NCBI GenBank assembly: GCA_014529385.2
Contig: CM043971.1
Location: 53,603,209-53,667,208, forward strand
Direction of reading: 5' to 3'
Length of the DNA: 64,000 bases
From: Adiantum capillus-veneris
Taxonomy: Eukaryota > Streptophyta > Polypodiopsida > Polypodiales > Pteridaceae
Shown in pieces: positions 24,183 to 36,259 of this stretch. A program made the translations under genes and the position numbers. Under the pieces are notes generated by a model. That model was not told the DNA's origin. It searched no databases and was given only the letters and a program-made list of their open reading frames with translations. Each line of letters begins with the position of its first letter. Within the stretch, counting starts at the first letter, position 1.

Positions 24183-24823
24183 CACGCTTTGAGTCTTGTT
24201 GTAGTTCGTGTTTAGTAGGTAGTTGCACGGTGAGTTGTTATTAGAGTCAAAAATATATATATCTTTTACCCTGCTATCACTTCATTTTATTCTGTTTTGT
24301 TTTGTGTTTTTGTTACTTTATTGTTTTAGGGTAGAGATAGGAGTACTATTTAGGTTAAGACTTGGTTTGGTGTTGCATAGATCAGTTGAAGATGCTTTTG
24401 AGTGCCATATTGCAACTTTTGACAGCCTAAAGTGAATAAACATGCAAGAAATGTGCATAACTTGAGAATTAGAAGTGCAAATTGAGAAATTCTTGTTTGT
24501 GCACACGCTTTGAGTCTTGTTGTAGTTCGTGTTTAGTAGGTAGTTGCACGGTGAGTTGTTATTAGAGTCAAAAAAAATCTATCTTTTACCCCGCTATCAC
24601 TTCATTTGATTTTGTTTTGTTTTGTGTTTTTGTTACTTTATTGTTTTAGGTTAGAGATAGGAGTACTATTTAGGTTAATACTTGGTTTGGTGTTGCATAG
24701 ATCAGTTGAAAATGCTTTTGAGTGCCATATTGCGACTTTTGACAGCCTAAAGTGACTAAACATGCAAGAAATGTGCATAACTTGAGAATTAGAAGTGCAA
24801 ATTGAGAAATTCTTGTTTGTGCA
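24183..24823. repeat. 321-bp tandem duplication
   Basis: Copy 1 is 24,183-24,503 and copy 2 is 24,504-24,823. They differ at only a few bases by eye, both starting CACGCTTTGAGTCTTG and ending TTCTTGTTTGTGCA. No coding function is apparent. Confidence 0.85.
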
Positions 24824-24829
24824 CTTGCA

Positions 24830-27420
24830 TATACCTTAAAAGGACATATTTGGAAATTTTGGTTGTTGTTTGAGTCATCAATTGTCCAAAAGAGCAGATT
24901 TTTCATTTAAGGTTAACTTTGAAAGGAACCAGTTGAACTAAAACATTTAAGGAAGTGATTTTAAGTGGTGGAGGGTGTCTTTGAGTAGCACAAGAGCAGA
25001 GGAAGCTGCAAAAATCATCAAGGTCCAAAAATCTCACTGTTGTTAGTGACTACGGTTCACTGCCACCTAGCCCATTGTCACAAAAAAAGTACATCAATAG
25101 GTTCTTCATCCTCTGTACAACAAGAATCCACCTTTTCCATGTCCAAAATGTCTGCAGATTGCTAGATCTAGACAAAATGTCCATATTGACCAAATTTAGA
25201 GATTTTGGGACATTTAGCTGACCAAATTACATCATTTCACAACCAGCACAGGAGAAAAATACTCTACAAGGGGAGTCCTAGCAACAAGGAGTATTAGGTT
25301 GTCAAAATCCACCAAGTGGCAATGATCGCATACATGTCAGAATCAGGGAAGTTGTTCCATTTGACTCCTAGCAAGATCCCAAATATACCTTCCAGATTCA
25401 ATTTGCATAGGTGAAATTCCTTAAAGCTACTCAAAAACTAAAATTCCAGACCAAATTGTGGCACCAAGCTGAAACAGAGGACAAAAGTGTCCAAACACTT
25501 TATACATGGTGTTTGTAGACTCTCTAAATAGAAGCTAATTAGCAGGAATTGACTAGGTTGAAAAAGCTTACCAATGTCAATGACCACGGTAATTGACACT
25601 GCCACAAGCTCAGATTTAGGCTTTGTGACCATACCAGCACATAGGCCACCAAGAGAGGTTTTCAAAGATACCCTGTCAGATAAGCCTCAAAATTACCAAA
25701 AAAAGACCTTGTCAAAGATAAGGATTGGTTTCTCTAATTTTCTAATTTTTGACCTGAAAATTCACAGTTTTTATAATTTTGGAAAATCCTAGAGAAGTCT
25801 TGAAGAAGATCTAAACTAAGAACTCAAAGGGCCAAGCGGCAAAGCATTTGATTTTTTGTGACAAGCATCCAAGTTATCCAAAAGGCAAGCAAACAACCAA
25901 GGAGATTACTAATTCAGCAAGTCAGAAGTTTGGGTTGAAAATTTAAAGTTGTGTAAATTGATGTATTTAAGATCAAGAAAGTATCTTTAGAGAGATCATA
26001 GATCAGATGTAGACCAAGCCAGCCTAGTGTCAATAGAAGAGAGTGTGGAATCAAGCAGGGTTAGATCCCCTAGCTTTAATCATAGAAGAGGGTAGTGAGA
26101 CTAACACCTCTTCTGACAAGTAATTTTATTTGATGGCTAGCCAATAATCCTTGGGAATAGAATGTAAGGCTTCCACCTGCCAAAAGAGTATACCAATAGA
26201 ATGGTGTTGCAAGCTCAAAGAGTGTTTGGTGGTCACACTTAACGGGCACCCTCCCAGTTGACCACACCGCCTCAATGCCCAAAATTTTGATGTAATTCAT
26301 ATTATTTTTCCAAAAAATCCTTAAATAAAAGAGAAATTATACTTTTTGAGCCATATTCTTATGATTCCTGGTGTATTCTTTTATCCTAAGCCCAAAAATC
26401 CTTGTAAGACGACCATTGGCAACTCTGGATAGTTCAAAAGCTCAAAATCTCTAGTTCAAAAGGATCATTGTAGCATTATCCAAGGTTTTTTGAAGAGCTT
26501 TGTACGTACGATTGTGAGCGGCTACTCAGCAACACATTGTAATCAATTTTTCGCTTACTCTAGTAATCAGAATTTAATTTTGAAAAGTGCATTGTGTTCC
26601 TTATCTCTTGCTCTTTCATTTAGTATAATTATTCTCAATTTTTTTGTGTTTGCAATTACCTATTTTTCAGCTAAATTTGTAGTTTTGAGTGTTAAAATGG
26701 TTTTAACCTTTTGATTATAGGAGAGTGTTCCTAGACCATAGGGTGACCTATCTGGACTGTTCTGTTGTAATTTCCAAGACCTGTACCATGACAGATTGGG
26801 ATTTGGTACCAATGAGCTTCAAATTTTGTAGGATAATGTCCCTAGGCCTATTATAGCTCCTCCTAAAGTTTTGTTGCATTTTGAGTTCATTTGATCGATT
26901 AAATGGCGTGATGACCTACAGCGGTGAGATAGGACATAGACAAGATTCATAGATTAGAGAGCGATGGTTTTCTAGTGCTGATGATGGATTAGTTACCTAG
27001 GTTCACTTCTTGAGGTTAACACCCTCAAAAAATCTATGTGCCCCATCCGAGTCACTTCCCTGAGTATTGACATTATGCTAGTGTTAGATAGCTATGTTGC
27101 ACACGTCCAATCATGGCGACCCGCTAACATTGGCATCATTGTCAGGGATATGATCTTTAGGTGGTGAGTGACCTAGTCGTATTTGTAGCCTTCTTTTTCA
27201 AAGATTTTGTTACCCATATCATTTACACCTTAGCAGTGAAGCATCTAGACCCAGGGTTTAGTGCTTGGTAGAGGCTAGAAGTCTAGGTTTTGCTTAATCT
27301 ACTTGATAGGCAAGGAGAGTTGTGAGTGAGATACGAAAGGCCTTTCATTTTGAAATTTTCTCAATGCTTTAAAAGTACTATTCCACAACCCGTTTCACCT
27401 TCAATTTGCATTGTTTTGTC
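24830..27420. other. Unassigned AT-rich intergenic stretch
   Basis: There are no reading frames longer than about 75 codons with a recognisable motif, and no terminal repeats were found. It is probably old repeat sequence. Confidence 0.4.
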
Positions 27421-27422
27421 TG

Positions 27423-27600
27423 TTTTTGTTCATAGATTCATTTCAGTACCTAGGAGTAGGGTAAGTAGTAACTACTACTACCTTCAAATTTAGAGTGAAA
27501 GTTTTTGTTCATAGATTCATTTCAATACCTAGGAGTAGGGTAAGTAGTATCTACTACCTAGGAGTAAGGTAAGTAGTAACTACTACCATCAAATTTGGAC
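27423..27600. repeat. ~79-bp tandem repeat around TACCTAGGAGTAGGGTAAGTAG
   Basis: The segment beginning TTTTTGTTCATAGATTC occurs at about 27,423 and 27,502. The CCTAGGAGTAGGGTAAGTAG part recurs a third time near 27,560. The unit looks locally amplified. Confidence 0.65.
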
Positions 27601-27782
27601 TGAAAGTTCTTGGCAAAAATCATCGAACACCATATTTTGGCAAAAGAGACCATAACTCTGGAAATTGAAAAATTTGATGGTCACTGCTTAAAAACTGATC
27701 AAAACCCCAAAAAATTCGTACAAAAGGGGATCAAAAAAACTCACAAGGGGCAAATTGGAAATTTTCCGTATTTTGTGGAGGA

Positions 27783-28659
27783 ACATGGATCGTGATCCAT
27801 ATACCTCTATGATAATTTGATCAAAAAGTGACACCATTGGACTGAGGGTACTTCCAAGCAATAGAATCCAAAAATTTGGAGTGATATTGACACCAAAAAC
27901 ACATTCAAAACCAAGAAATTGACCAAAACACCTGCAGAATCTTAGGAGATTGACCTAAATTTGGGATTTTCCATTTTTTACTGATAAAAATATAAGAAAA
28001 GATTGGGAATTCGCCTCTGCAGGGCATAGACAACCTGCTGGCCAAGTTTCATACCAAAATGAGGTCAAACATGTATCACAATCCATGTACTTTTTCATGA
28101 TTTTGGGCTTAGATTTGAGCAAAAAGTAATTGAGATGATTTGGAAAAACTTTCCCAAAAGGGACATTAGTAAAAATTTAAGAAAAGTTGGTCAAAATAGC
28201 AAAACATTAGAAACTAGTCAATAACCGTAAAGCAAACACAAAATTCCACTTTTGGTTTGCAAAAAGTTGTCCAAATCCAAAACAAATTTTGGAGTAGACT
28301 ATTGAGAACATAAGTAAATAGCAGGCCGAATTCCAAGTCTAGATCTAATGGAACATGGATCGCAATCCATGTACCTTTTTTGAGTTTTTGGACAGATACT
28401 ATACTTGCCTATAGCAAAGATCATTGTGAGCAATACTTTCAAAATCAAGGAGGCCGAAAGAGTTCAAAAAGTGGTTCAAAAGAGGCAAAAACGCTTCAAA
28501 ACCAAAAACCACCAAGCAAACCTAGGGTTTGACTTTGGATGACCTAAACTAGTCCAAATCACACAAAAAGCATATAGCTAGGATTAATATACAAAGGGCA
28601 AGCTATGTGTGAGGTTTTATCGCATTCTGATAGAAAGGTACATGGGTCACAATCCATGT
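27783..28659. repeat. ~286-bp tandem array with four self-complementary cores
   Basis: Cores begin at 27,783, 28,069, 28,353 and 28,640, spaced 286, 284 and 287 bp. Each reads ACATG-x-AT, a 4-bp centre, AT-x-CATGT. The copy at 28,353-28,372 has perfect 8-bp arms around CGCA, and the one at 27,785-27,800 has 7-bp arms around GT. Sequence between cores is much less conserved than the cores. A related core at 216-237 precedes another copy of the same downstream ORF family. Confidence 0.75.
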
Positions 28660-28810
28660 TTATTTGTCACAGACTGAGACCAAACTTGTACCATAGCAAG
28701 ACCTAGTCACAAGGACCTAGTGGTCTTTTCAAAATTGAATTTGGACTTGATTTGTGTATTTTATAAGCAAAATAGAATTTTTTTCCAAAAGCGCAATAAA
28801 ATTTTATCCA

Positions 28811-29560
28811 CTTCAAACTTTAACTAACAGAGCGGTTGTAAACTCATAGCCACCAAGTGTTTTTTGTACAGATTGCAAGGGCTAGAGTGTATTGCTAGGA
28901 GTGCTTTCAATTTGGGAAAATAAAGAGGTAACAGGTCATGATTGTGCAATAGTGCTTTTCTTGATGTATTTGCGATCAGGTAGATTATATCAAAGTAGAA
29001 ACCCTGTTTATAGGAGATTAGGCTAGTCACATTTCCACGAAAGAGAGTGTTAATGAGGGATCGTTGCCGACCTTAGATCCAATTCTAGAGAAAAAACTTT
29101 CTTTTACTTCTTGAAAGACATCTTACACCTACATGGCTAAAGGGTTCAAGAGTGTGAGTTTCAAAGTGGGAACCAACATGGGGGCAGGACCATACCAACC
29201 CGCACCAAACTTTGAAATATCAGTTTGAAAATGAACAAGGTGCTAAAATTTACAAAGATGGTATGAATCGCTGTTGGTAAAATTAGAGGAAATACCTAGT
29301 GAGTTCAAAGACAGCGTCCGTGGAGTACAGCAGCAGGTTTTCAGCCTAATGCTTTGATGATGAGGAAACCATGTATTTAGTTGTGCAAAATCCCTATATT
29401 TTGGACAGGTATGTGGGGATTGATAGGCACCAAAGATAAAGTTGACGTCAAGCCTGAAGACAAGCCGCCAAAGCTAGACATTCCTAATGTTAATTTAAGG
29501 CGAGTGAAATTGCAAGTGCAAGAAAATGAAAACGAAAGACTTAGCTCTTCTATCTATCAT
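28811..29560 (+). pseudogene. Decayed ORF family A, copy 3
   Basis: The stretch aligns with 400-1,135. Shared landmarks are the GAGCGG-x-TGTAAACTCATAGCCA segment, the GATGTATTTGCGATCAGG segment, the peptide MYLVVQNPYIL near 29,370, and the segment around ATAGGCACCAAAGATAAAGT. Multiple stops interrupt it, and the longest piece is 29,381-29,563. The product is unknown. It is cut off shortly before the LTR of the second copia element. Confidence 0.5.
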
Positions 29561-29876
29561 TAAAGCCCTCCCAATTGTAGCCTTTTACATTGATACCCAA
29601 TGTGAGACACACTTGCTCTCACTACCATAGCAACCTTGCAAACTTCTCTAGCTTGTAGAGAAAAATGAAAGAGAGAATGAAAAAAGAGCATAGTGTGTAT
29701 AAATCACCACCCAACCTTATCTTATATAGGAATATTTCTTTCCCTTCTAGAACTTCTAGAGAGCATTTCATGAGACTTTGCCCTTGAGGTGGCTCGACTA
29801 GAGCATCCTCCACTACCCCTTGACATTCATGTCCCGTGCATGCAACTTTCCCTTCTTATAAGCTCCCTCGAGTGAA
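29561..29876. other. Gap before copia element 2, possible minus-strand LTR fragment
   Basis: Read on the minus strand, a CTATATAAG box (about 29,733-29,741) is followed by pyrimidine-rich leader-like sequence, as in a plant LTR. No partner copy or primer-binding site was found, so this is only a suggestion. Confidence 0.25.
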
Positions 29877-30116
29877 TGTTGGTAGTTTTTGTTACCATAT
29901 ACATGTGGTAGTGATGTGTGTGAACACACTAGGACTGCTGGGGCATTTTTTCCCTCTTTAGGAGGTTTTTTCCCCCGAGCATTGTATATACGCCCATCAC
30001 TCTAGGGCTATATATTTTTCCATTGCACACTAAGTAACACACTCTCTATTGTGTGCCTTGAGCTTCCTTCATCTTCTCCAAGCTGTGTGCATTTCTCTGC
30101 AACCCTAATTCCAACA
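29877..30116 (+). repeat. 5' LTR of copia element 2
   Basis: It begins TGTTGGTAG and ends CCAACA two bases before the primer-binding site. The left border is inferred from the TG after GTGAA, and no second LTR is available to confirm it. A TATATATTTTTCC box near 30,009 fits a promoter. Confidence 0.65.
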
Positions 30117-30118
30117 AT

Positions 30119-30130
30119 TGGTATCAGAGC
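30119..30130 (+). promoter_or_regulatory. Primer-binding site of copia element 2
   Basis: TGGTATCAGAGC, complementary to initiator-Met tRNA, is identical to the site of the first element. Confidence 0.85.
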
Positions 30131-30477
30131 AGGTTACGTCCTCCCGGGCTTAGTCGCCAGCTGCTCCAGCACATGCCTGCTCACTTTCTCCGAGTACAGT
30201 GAGGTTTGGCGAGTGTTCGTAGGTCGAAAAATATTTTGAATAAGCTCATAGAGCTTAGTCTGCTTAGATTTTTGATTCGGGCTCATTTCGACCTCCGTTT
30301 CCACTACAGGCAGGCCTACACATGCAATTTTGTCATTTTATGCAGAATTTCTGTCAATGACAATTTCTGCATAACAGGTGCATGTGTTGTTCCCGCTCCG
30401 TTTCTACATAGCATGTGTTGTTCCCACTCCGTTTCTCCTATTTTTCAGCAGTTTTCACATCAGGTGCAGCATTTACC

Positions 30478-33400
30478 ATGGCTGACAACAACACAGATGT
30501 CTTCAAGATGTTTGTTGCTGAGGACAGGTTGGATGGGGACAATTACCCTATGTGGGCATATATGATGCAACACATTCTTGTGTCAGAGAGAGTCTGGAAT
30601 ATTGTGCAGGGCATTGATGTACGTCCTGGTTCTAAGGATGTAGGCGACGTTGAGGATGTTGCAGGTCTTGCTGCAAGGATTGCTGCTATTAGAGTTGTTT
30701 TGCCTACGGCAGAACAATCTCGTTGGGATGTAAAGGGTGTGCAGGCTCATGCATTGATTGCGTTGTCTATGAAGCGCACCATTGTTCCTCACATCCGTTC
30801 AGCAAAATTTTCAAAACAGGCCTGGGATATTTTGGCTGGTCTTTATGCAAGTCGCAATGAGGCTAAAATTGCTTTGCTACGTAAAGAGCTGGAGTCAAAG
30901 ATTATGCATGAGGAAGATGATATGGAGACTTTCCTTGCTAGTGTCAAGGATATCAATGAGCAACTTACTTCTGCAGGTGAAGTCATTTCAGACAGTTCCC
31001 TTGTGCAGACTGTTCTTGATGCCTTACCAGACTTTTGCTAGTACTTGGAGACTTATGAACCAAGGAAATCCTGAAGTTTTCAAGTTTGATGCATTATGCA
31101 CATTGCTGTTGCAAGAGTCACTTTCTAGAAAAAACAAGACTATGCAGCGTGCAGTTGAACAGGCTTTTATTGCTTCTTAGAGAAAGGGTGGTAACAGCAA
31201 TACAGCCACTTCTTATGGTTCTGCTGCGAGTGGAAAAAATTATGTTCCTAATGCTTCTGCTGGCAGAAATTCGTCTAGAAATTCTGGTGATAAGGGCAAA
31301 AAGAAAATGTGTTGCCATTATTGTAAAGCTAATGATCACTTGATCAAGTCGTGTCCTAAGTTGAAGGCCAAAGAGGCTAAGAAGAAAGAGGGTGGTTCCA
31401 CTGCATATGCTGGTTCCACTACAAATGCAGCCATTGTTGAGTCTTCTGTGAAAGGAGACTGTGTTGCTGAAGTTGATGTAGAATAGGCTTTTAGCGCAGA
31501 GTGCACTTGCAATCCTGCTTTCCATGATGCATGCTTGTCACTTGTTGCTGCAGATTCACATGTGTGGTATTTCGACAGTGGTGCTACAAAGCACATTACC
31601 TCACATCGTGAATTGTTCACCTCTCTTGAGTCTGTCCCTCATGGGAATTCACTCACTTGTGCCAACAGTGCCTCTTATCCGGTTCAGGGAGTTGGAAAGA
31701 TTGTGCTTACTGCTACAAATGGCAGTTCCTTCACACTTTTTGATGCACTTTATGTACCTGGGATCAAGAAGAATCTCTTATCTGTATCCGCACTTTCTAG
31801 ACTTGGACTTGTAGTCAAATTTGTGGATGACAGATGTACAGTTCATGATCTCAGTTTTGGTGATGAAATTGTTGCTTCTGGGCTTTTGTGCCGTGGGCTG
31901 CATAAGCTCACTTTGTATGACAAGTGTGGACAAAATTTTGCAAATGCAGTTGCAGATTCAAGGGCTATTTCAGATGCAAAACTTTGGCATGCACGTTTTG
32001 GTCATCTGAATTTTGTCAGTTTGCTGCATTTGCAGAAGTCTGATATGGTTGCTTCTTTGCCGCCTCTTGAAGCACCAGTCAAACATGTTTGTGAAGGCTG
32101 TATTTTGGGTAAGATGCAGCATTCTAAGTTTCCAAAGGATGGTTCAGTTCGGGCCACATGCAGGTTGCAGCTTATGCATAGTGATGGTTGTGGGCCCATG
32201 CAAACTCCGTCCTTGGGCAATTACCTTTACTTCGTGATGTTTGTGGGCCCATGCAAACTCCGTCCTTGGGCAATTACATTTACTTCGTGACTTTCATTGA
32301 TGATTACTCTAGGATTGCATGGGTATTTCCTCTTAAAGAGAAGTCCGAAGTTTTTATGTGCTTCAATTAATTTCTAGCTATGACTGAAAATGTCTCAAAA
32401 TGTACTATGGGCACCCTCCGTTTCGATCGAGGGGGGGAGTATATGTCTCATGAATTCAATATATTTCTGGCTAGTCGTGGGATAAAACACCAATGTACAG
32501 TGCCTTATACACCTCAGCAAAATGGTGTTGCTGAGAGGAAAAATAGGTCACTTACGGAATTGGCACGATGTATGGTCAAAAGTCAAGCTTTGTCGCATTC
32601 TGTTTGGCTTTAGGCCATCATGTGTGCCCCTTATGTACTAAACAGGTGTCCTACAAAAGCTTTACAGTCTATTACTCCATATGAAGCATGGCATGATAGA
32701 AAGCCTTCTATTGAGCACATGCGTGTTTTTGGCTGTTTGGCATATGCTTTGGTGCCACAAACACAGCGCAGAAAATTGGATGATAAGGCTATCAAATGTA
32801 TTTTTGTTGGTTATAGTGTTGAAAGAAAAGGTTACAGGTTGTATCATCCACAAACAAAACGTATTCTGGTTTCATGGGATGTATTGTTTGCGGAAGATTC
32901 TGTTCAACCCTTGTTGTCATGTACTAGAGACAGTAATGTAAGCTCACAAGACATTTATGACACTTTGTTGCCTATTTTCAATGGTGGAAATACGAATGTA
33001 AGTTCCAATGAGGCAAATGTATAGCCTATGAGGGTTTCTAAAAATGTTATAGGTCAACCTATTACTGATGCAGATATACATGATGTACTTGATGAGGAAA
33101 GGGTTGAAAATGAGCACGCTAGAGGTATGCCAAAATGGTTGGTGAACACTTTGCATGACAGTAAATTGGATGCACCTTTGTCTAGTCGTACTCGTTCAAG
33201 CTCTCACCATGCATCTTATGCATCAGATTGTTATGCTTTAGCTGTGTCTAGCTTACATGATGTTGAGGAACCTGTCTTTTGATGAAGCACAGAATTCAGA
33301 AAATTGGATGGCTGCCATGCAATCAAAATATGATGCACTTATAGACAATGACACATGGACTTTATGTGATTTGCCTCCTGGCAAAAAGGCCATTGGTACG

Positions 33401-34796
33401 AAGTGGGTTTACAAGTTGAAATGCAAGCCGGATGGTGAGACCGATCGCCATAAGGCTCGACTTGTTGTAAAGGGTTATGCACAGCAAAAAGGCATAGATT
33501 ATGAAGAGACTTTTGCTCCCACTTGTCGTATGACTACTGTGTGTTTTCTATGTGCGTTGGCAGCTCATTTTGGTTGGGATGTACATCAATCAGACATTGT
33601 TACTGCTTTCTTGAATGGTGACATATTTGAGGAAGTTTATGTAACGTAGCCTCACGGTTTTGTCATAAAAGGACAAGAGGACAAAGTGTGCAGATGTAAG
33701 AAGGCTTTGTATGGGTTGAAGCAATCTCCTCGTGCTTGGTATGAGAAAGGTGAAACTCATTTGGTCAAACGAGGCTTTCGTAACAGTCCAACAGAACGCA
33801 CATTGTATGTAAAGCGTGAGGGTGATGTACTTCTCATTGTGGTTTGTTATGTCAATGATTTGCTGATCACGGGACCAAATGAGAGACATAATGCTGCATT
33901 TAAGGCTGATTTGAATGCTACTTTCAAGATGAAAGATTTGGGGCTATTGTATCATTAGTTGGGTATACAATTTAAGCAGTGTGATGGTGGTATTCCCTTG
34001 TGTCAGAAAAGTTACATAGAGACATTGCTATGTAAGTTTCGACTTGAGGATTGCAAACCTATTGCCACTCCCATGGAAACAGGTTTGAAGTTGAGTCTAC
34101 ATGATGCTGGCGATCTTGCTGATGTCACTCTTTATCAAATTGGTGTTGGCTGCCTCATTCATGTATGCAACACGAGGCCGGATATTCAATTTGCAGTCTC
34201 ACAGGTCAGTAGATTTATGCATAGCCCAGGGTCTAAGCATTGGCAGGCTGTCAAGAGTATTTTCCTCTACTTTAGTGGCACTTTACATCTTGGCTTCTTT
34301 TATCCCAAGGGGGGATCATTCCGCCAGACTTACATGCTTTTTTGGACTCAGATTGGGCTGGTTGTTTTGACACGCGAGTGTCCACAAGTGGTTTTTGTTT
34401 CATGCTTGGCAGTTCATGGATATCATGGTTGAGCAAGAAGCAACCTACTATGGACACTTCGAGTTGGTTGAGTATAGGGCAGTCTTCACAGCTACGGTTG
34501 AGTGTGTATGGCTCAGACGCCTTTTGGCTTATTTGGGTGTTGGACAGGACACTGCCAACACTATCTACACTGACAGTCAGAGCGCATTGGCAGTTGGAAG
34601 GAACCGAGTTTTTCATGCTTGCACAAAGCACATTGAGGTTCATTACCACTATGTCAGGGAGAGGCTCTCAGTAGGAGAGATCAGCTTGGCTTATGTGCCA
34701 ACACAGACAACCTTGCAGATCTTTTCACAAAGGCATTGTCTCATGAGAAGCTTGAAGCTTTGCAAAGCTTTGGGCTTACTCCCCTTTGTGGACTGA
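30478..34796 (+). pseudogene. Broken copia Gag-Pol
   Basis: Gag starts at ATG 30,478 and reads to a TAG at 31,039. A zinc knuckle CHYCKANDHLIKSC lies near 31,312. A protease with FDSGATKHI follows near 31,570, then an integrase with a FGHLNFVSL...CEGCILGK zinc-binding region and a core with IDDYSRIAW, DRGGEYMSHEF and NGVAERKNRS. The RT contains WVYKLKCKPDGE, then CYVNDL where YVDD is usual, which places Asn at the first catalytic Asp. RNase H contains DSDWAGCFDTRVSTSG. Frame changes occur in the integrase (a 53-bp duplication), near 33,280, and twice after 34,340. Additional stops are at 32,368, 32,611, 33,022, 33,647 and 33,956. It cannot encode a functional polyprotein. Confidence 0.88.
32190..32295. 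repeat. 53-bp tandem duplication inside the copia integrase
   Basis: The copies start at 32,190 and 32,243 (GTGGGCCCATGCAAACTCCG). Because 53 is not a multiple of three, the duplication alone moves the reading frame from the one used upstream to the one used downstream. Confidence 0.9.
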
Positions 34797-35060
34797 TCAT
34801 GTCCTCGAGGCATGGCACTTCCCTTTACTCATGTGCCAGCTCTCATTCAAAGGAAGCTGAAGCTGAGTGTAATTTGTTGATTTGTGCATCTGAATTGAAT
34901 CAAAATGTAGGGATAGAAAATCAGATTGTCAGTTTACTATTTGAAGATCCACAAAGTCAGATAAATCAATTCTCAAAGAAGCTGAATTGACAATTGTTTT
35001 TGAAATGACTAATCTATATTCAGTGATGTTGGAGATGTTGAAGAAGCTTTCTTTATCAAT

Positions 35061-35222
35061 GGCAAAGTTTATTTTCAGAAATGAACCTATTTTACTTCAC
35101 TTTGAAGTGAAATCTGATTTATTTTCATAAATGAACCTATTTTACTTCACTTTGAAGTGAAATCTGATTTATTTTCAGAAATGAACCTATTTTACTTCAC
35201 TTTGAAGTGAAATCTAATTTAT
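35061..35222. repeat. 50-bp tandem repeat, three copies, each with a hairpin
   Basis: Units 35,061-35,110, 35,111-35,160 and 35,161-35,210 plus a partial copy are nearly identical. Each contains TTCACTT-TG-AAGTGAA, a 7-bp perfect stem. The last unit runs into the start of a long reading frame. Confidence 0.85.
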
Positions 35223-36031
35223 TGGAAGTGTTCTTTGCTGCAAATTGGTGGATAAAGTTGACATTAGAGAAGCATATCAACTGTATGAGCTTATTCTCAA
35301 AGTCAGAATTTGCAGATATTGAAAATTTTGGAGTTTTTCAAGATCAGATTTCTATGTCTGAAGTGGATATTACTGATTTTGTGAATGCAGAAGTTGTAAA
35401 TCAGATTTTGCAGGTGCAAGATATTGAGCATGATGACTCAAGGATCCATATTTCTTATTGTTTGAATCAAATTTTGCAGATTGATGATCAGGCAAAGAGT
35501 ATTTTCTCTTTGATTTTACTGAGCTCAAGTGGAATTCAAAGGAATATGACATTTTGGATGTTTTTCATGACAAAATTACAGAGTTTGCTGAATGGAATGA
35601 TTGATTCCTATGGAAGGAGTTGTTCTATCTCTTATTTACCTGAAATTCTTGATTTTGAAGAGAAGGACTTTATTTCAAATTTGGAGACAATTCTAACTCA
35701 ATGTTGGAAGAGTTTTGTCTATTTGCAAAGTTTTTATGAAGCAGATATTACAGATTTTCAGATGGATATAATATTTTGGATGCGATATCAGAATTCTGAA
35801 TTTTTGATGCAGATATCAGAATTTGCAGAGATGAAGATGTTCTTGAAGTTGAATTTATTTTCAAGAAGATTCAGTATGATTGTTGATTATTGGTTTTACA
35901 AGTTTATCTTGTATGAGGAGGATTGGATGTGTTTGTATATGATTATGTCGGAGTATTGGCATGTTGCTATATATCGATGCACATGTAATTCACTTGATCT
36001 AGTGAGGTACTGCTTTGGGATATCAATGTAA
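35207..36031 (+). CDS. Uncharacterised 274-codon reading frame
   Basis: The frame is open from 35,207, rich in Phe, Ile, Ser and Asp, with repeated short elements (SEFADIENF, EADITDFQMDI, SEFAEMKMF). No known domain, signal peptide or clear membrane segment pattern is evident. It begins inside the 50-bp repeat and lies between an eroded copia element and decayed gypsy sequence. The internal repetition of CAGATATT-like and GAATTT-like DNA suggests it grew from repeats and may not be a gene. It could be a chance ORF in AT-rich sequence, but its length without stops is notable. Confidence 0.25.
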   Translation: MKSNLLEVFFAANWWIKLTLEKHINCMSLFSKSEFADIENFGVFQDQISMSEVDITDFVNAEVVNQILQVQDIEHDDSRIHISYCLNQILQIDDQAKSIFSLILLSSSGIQRNMTFWMFFMTKLQSLLNGMIDSYGRSCSISYLPEILDFEEKDFISNLETILTQCWKSFVYLQSFYEADITDFQMDIIFWMRYQNSEFLMQISEFAEMKMFLKLNLFSRRFSMIVDYWFYKFILYEEDWMCLYMIMSEYWHVAIYRCTCNSLDLVRYCFGISM

Positions 36032-36259
36032 GTTTTTTGGGAATTATTGGGCGGTGTCTAGTTGTTTTGTATGGTGCATGTTGTGTATCTTGGATTAAGT
36101 TCCAGGCACTACACTTTGCATCATATAGGGCTATTAGCACTGATATTTTGGGATAAGGCATTTGACTTTGATCAAGGGATGTGTGGATCCGAGTTGGATC
36201 TCTATGAAATCCACCATCGGGACGTGCCATGTGTTGATTGGATATTATATGTTGAGTCT

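Larger units (their letters stand above)
29877..34796 (+). mobile_element. Old Ty1-copia element, 5' LTR present, 3' LTR not found
   Basis: A 240-bp 5' LTR, primer-binding site and full-length but broken gag-pol are present. No sequence resembling the LTR start TGTTGGTAGTTTTTG was seen after the pol end, so the 3' end is deleted or replaced by the unrelated sequence at 34.8-36.7 kb. The many stops and frameshifts mark it as much older than the copia element at 10.6-16.1 kb. Confidence 0.8.
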
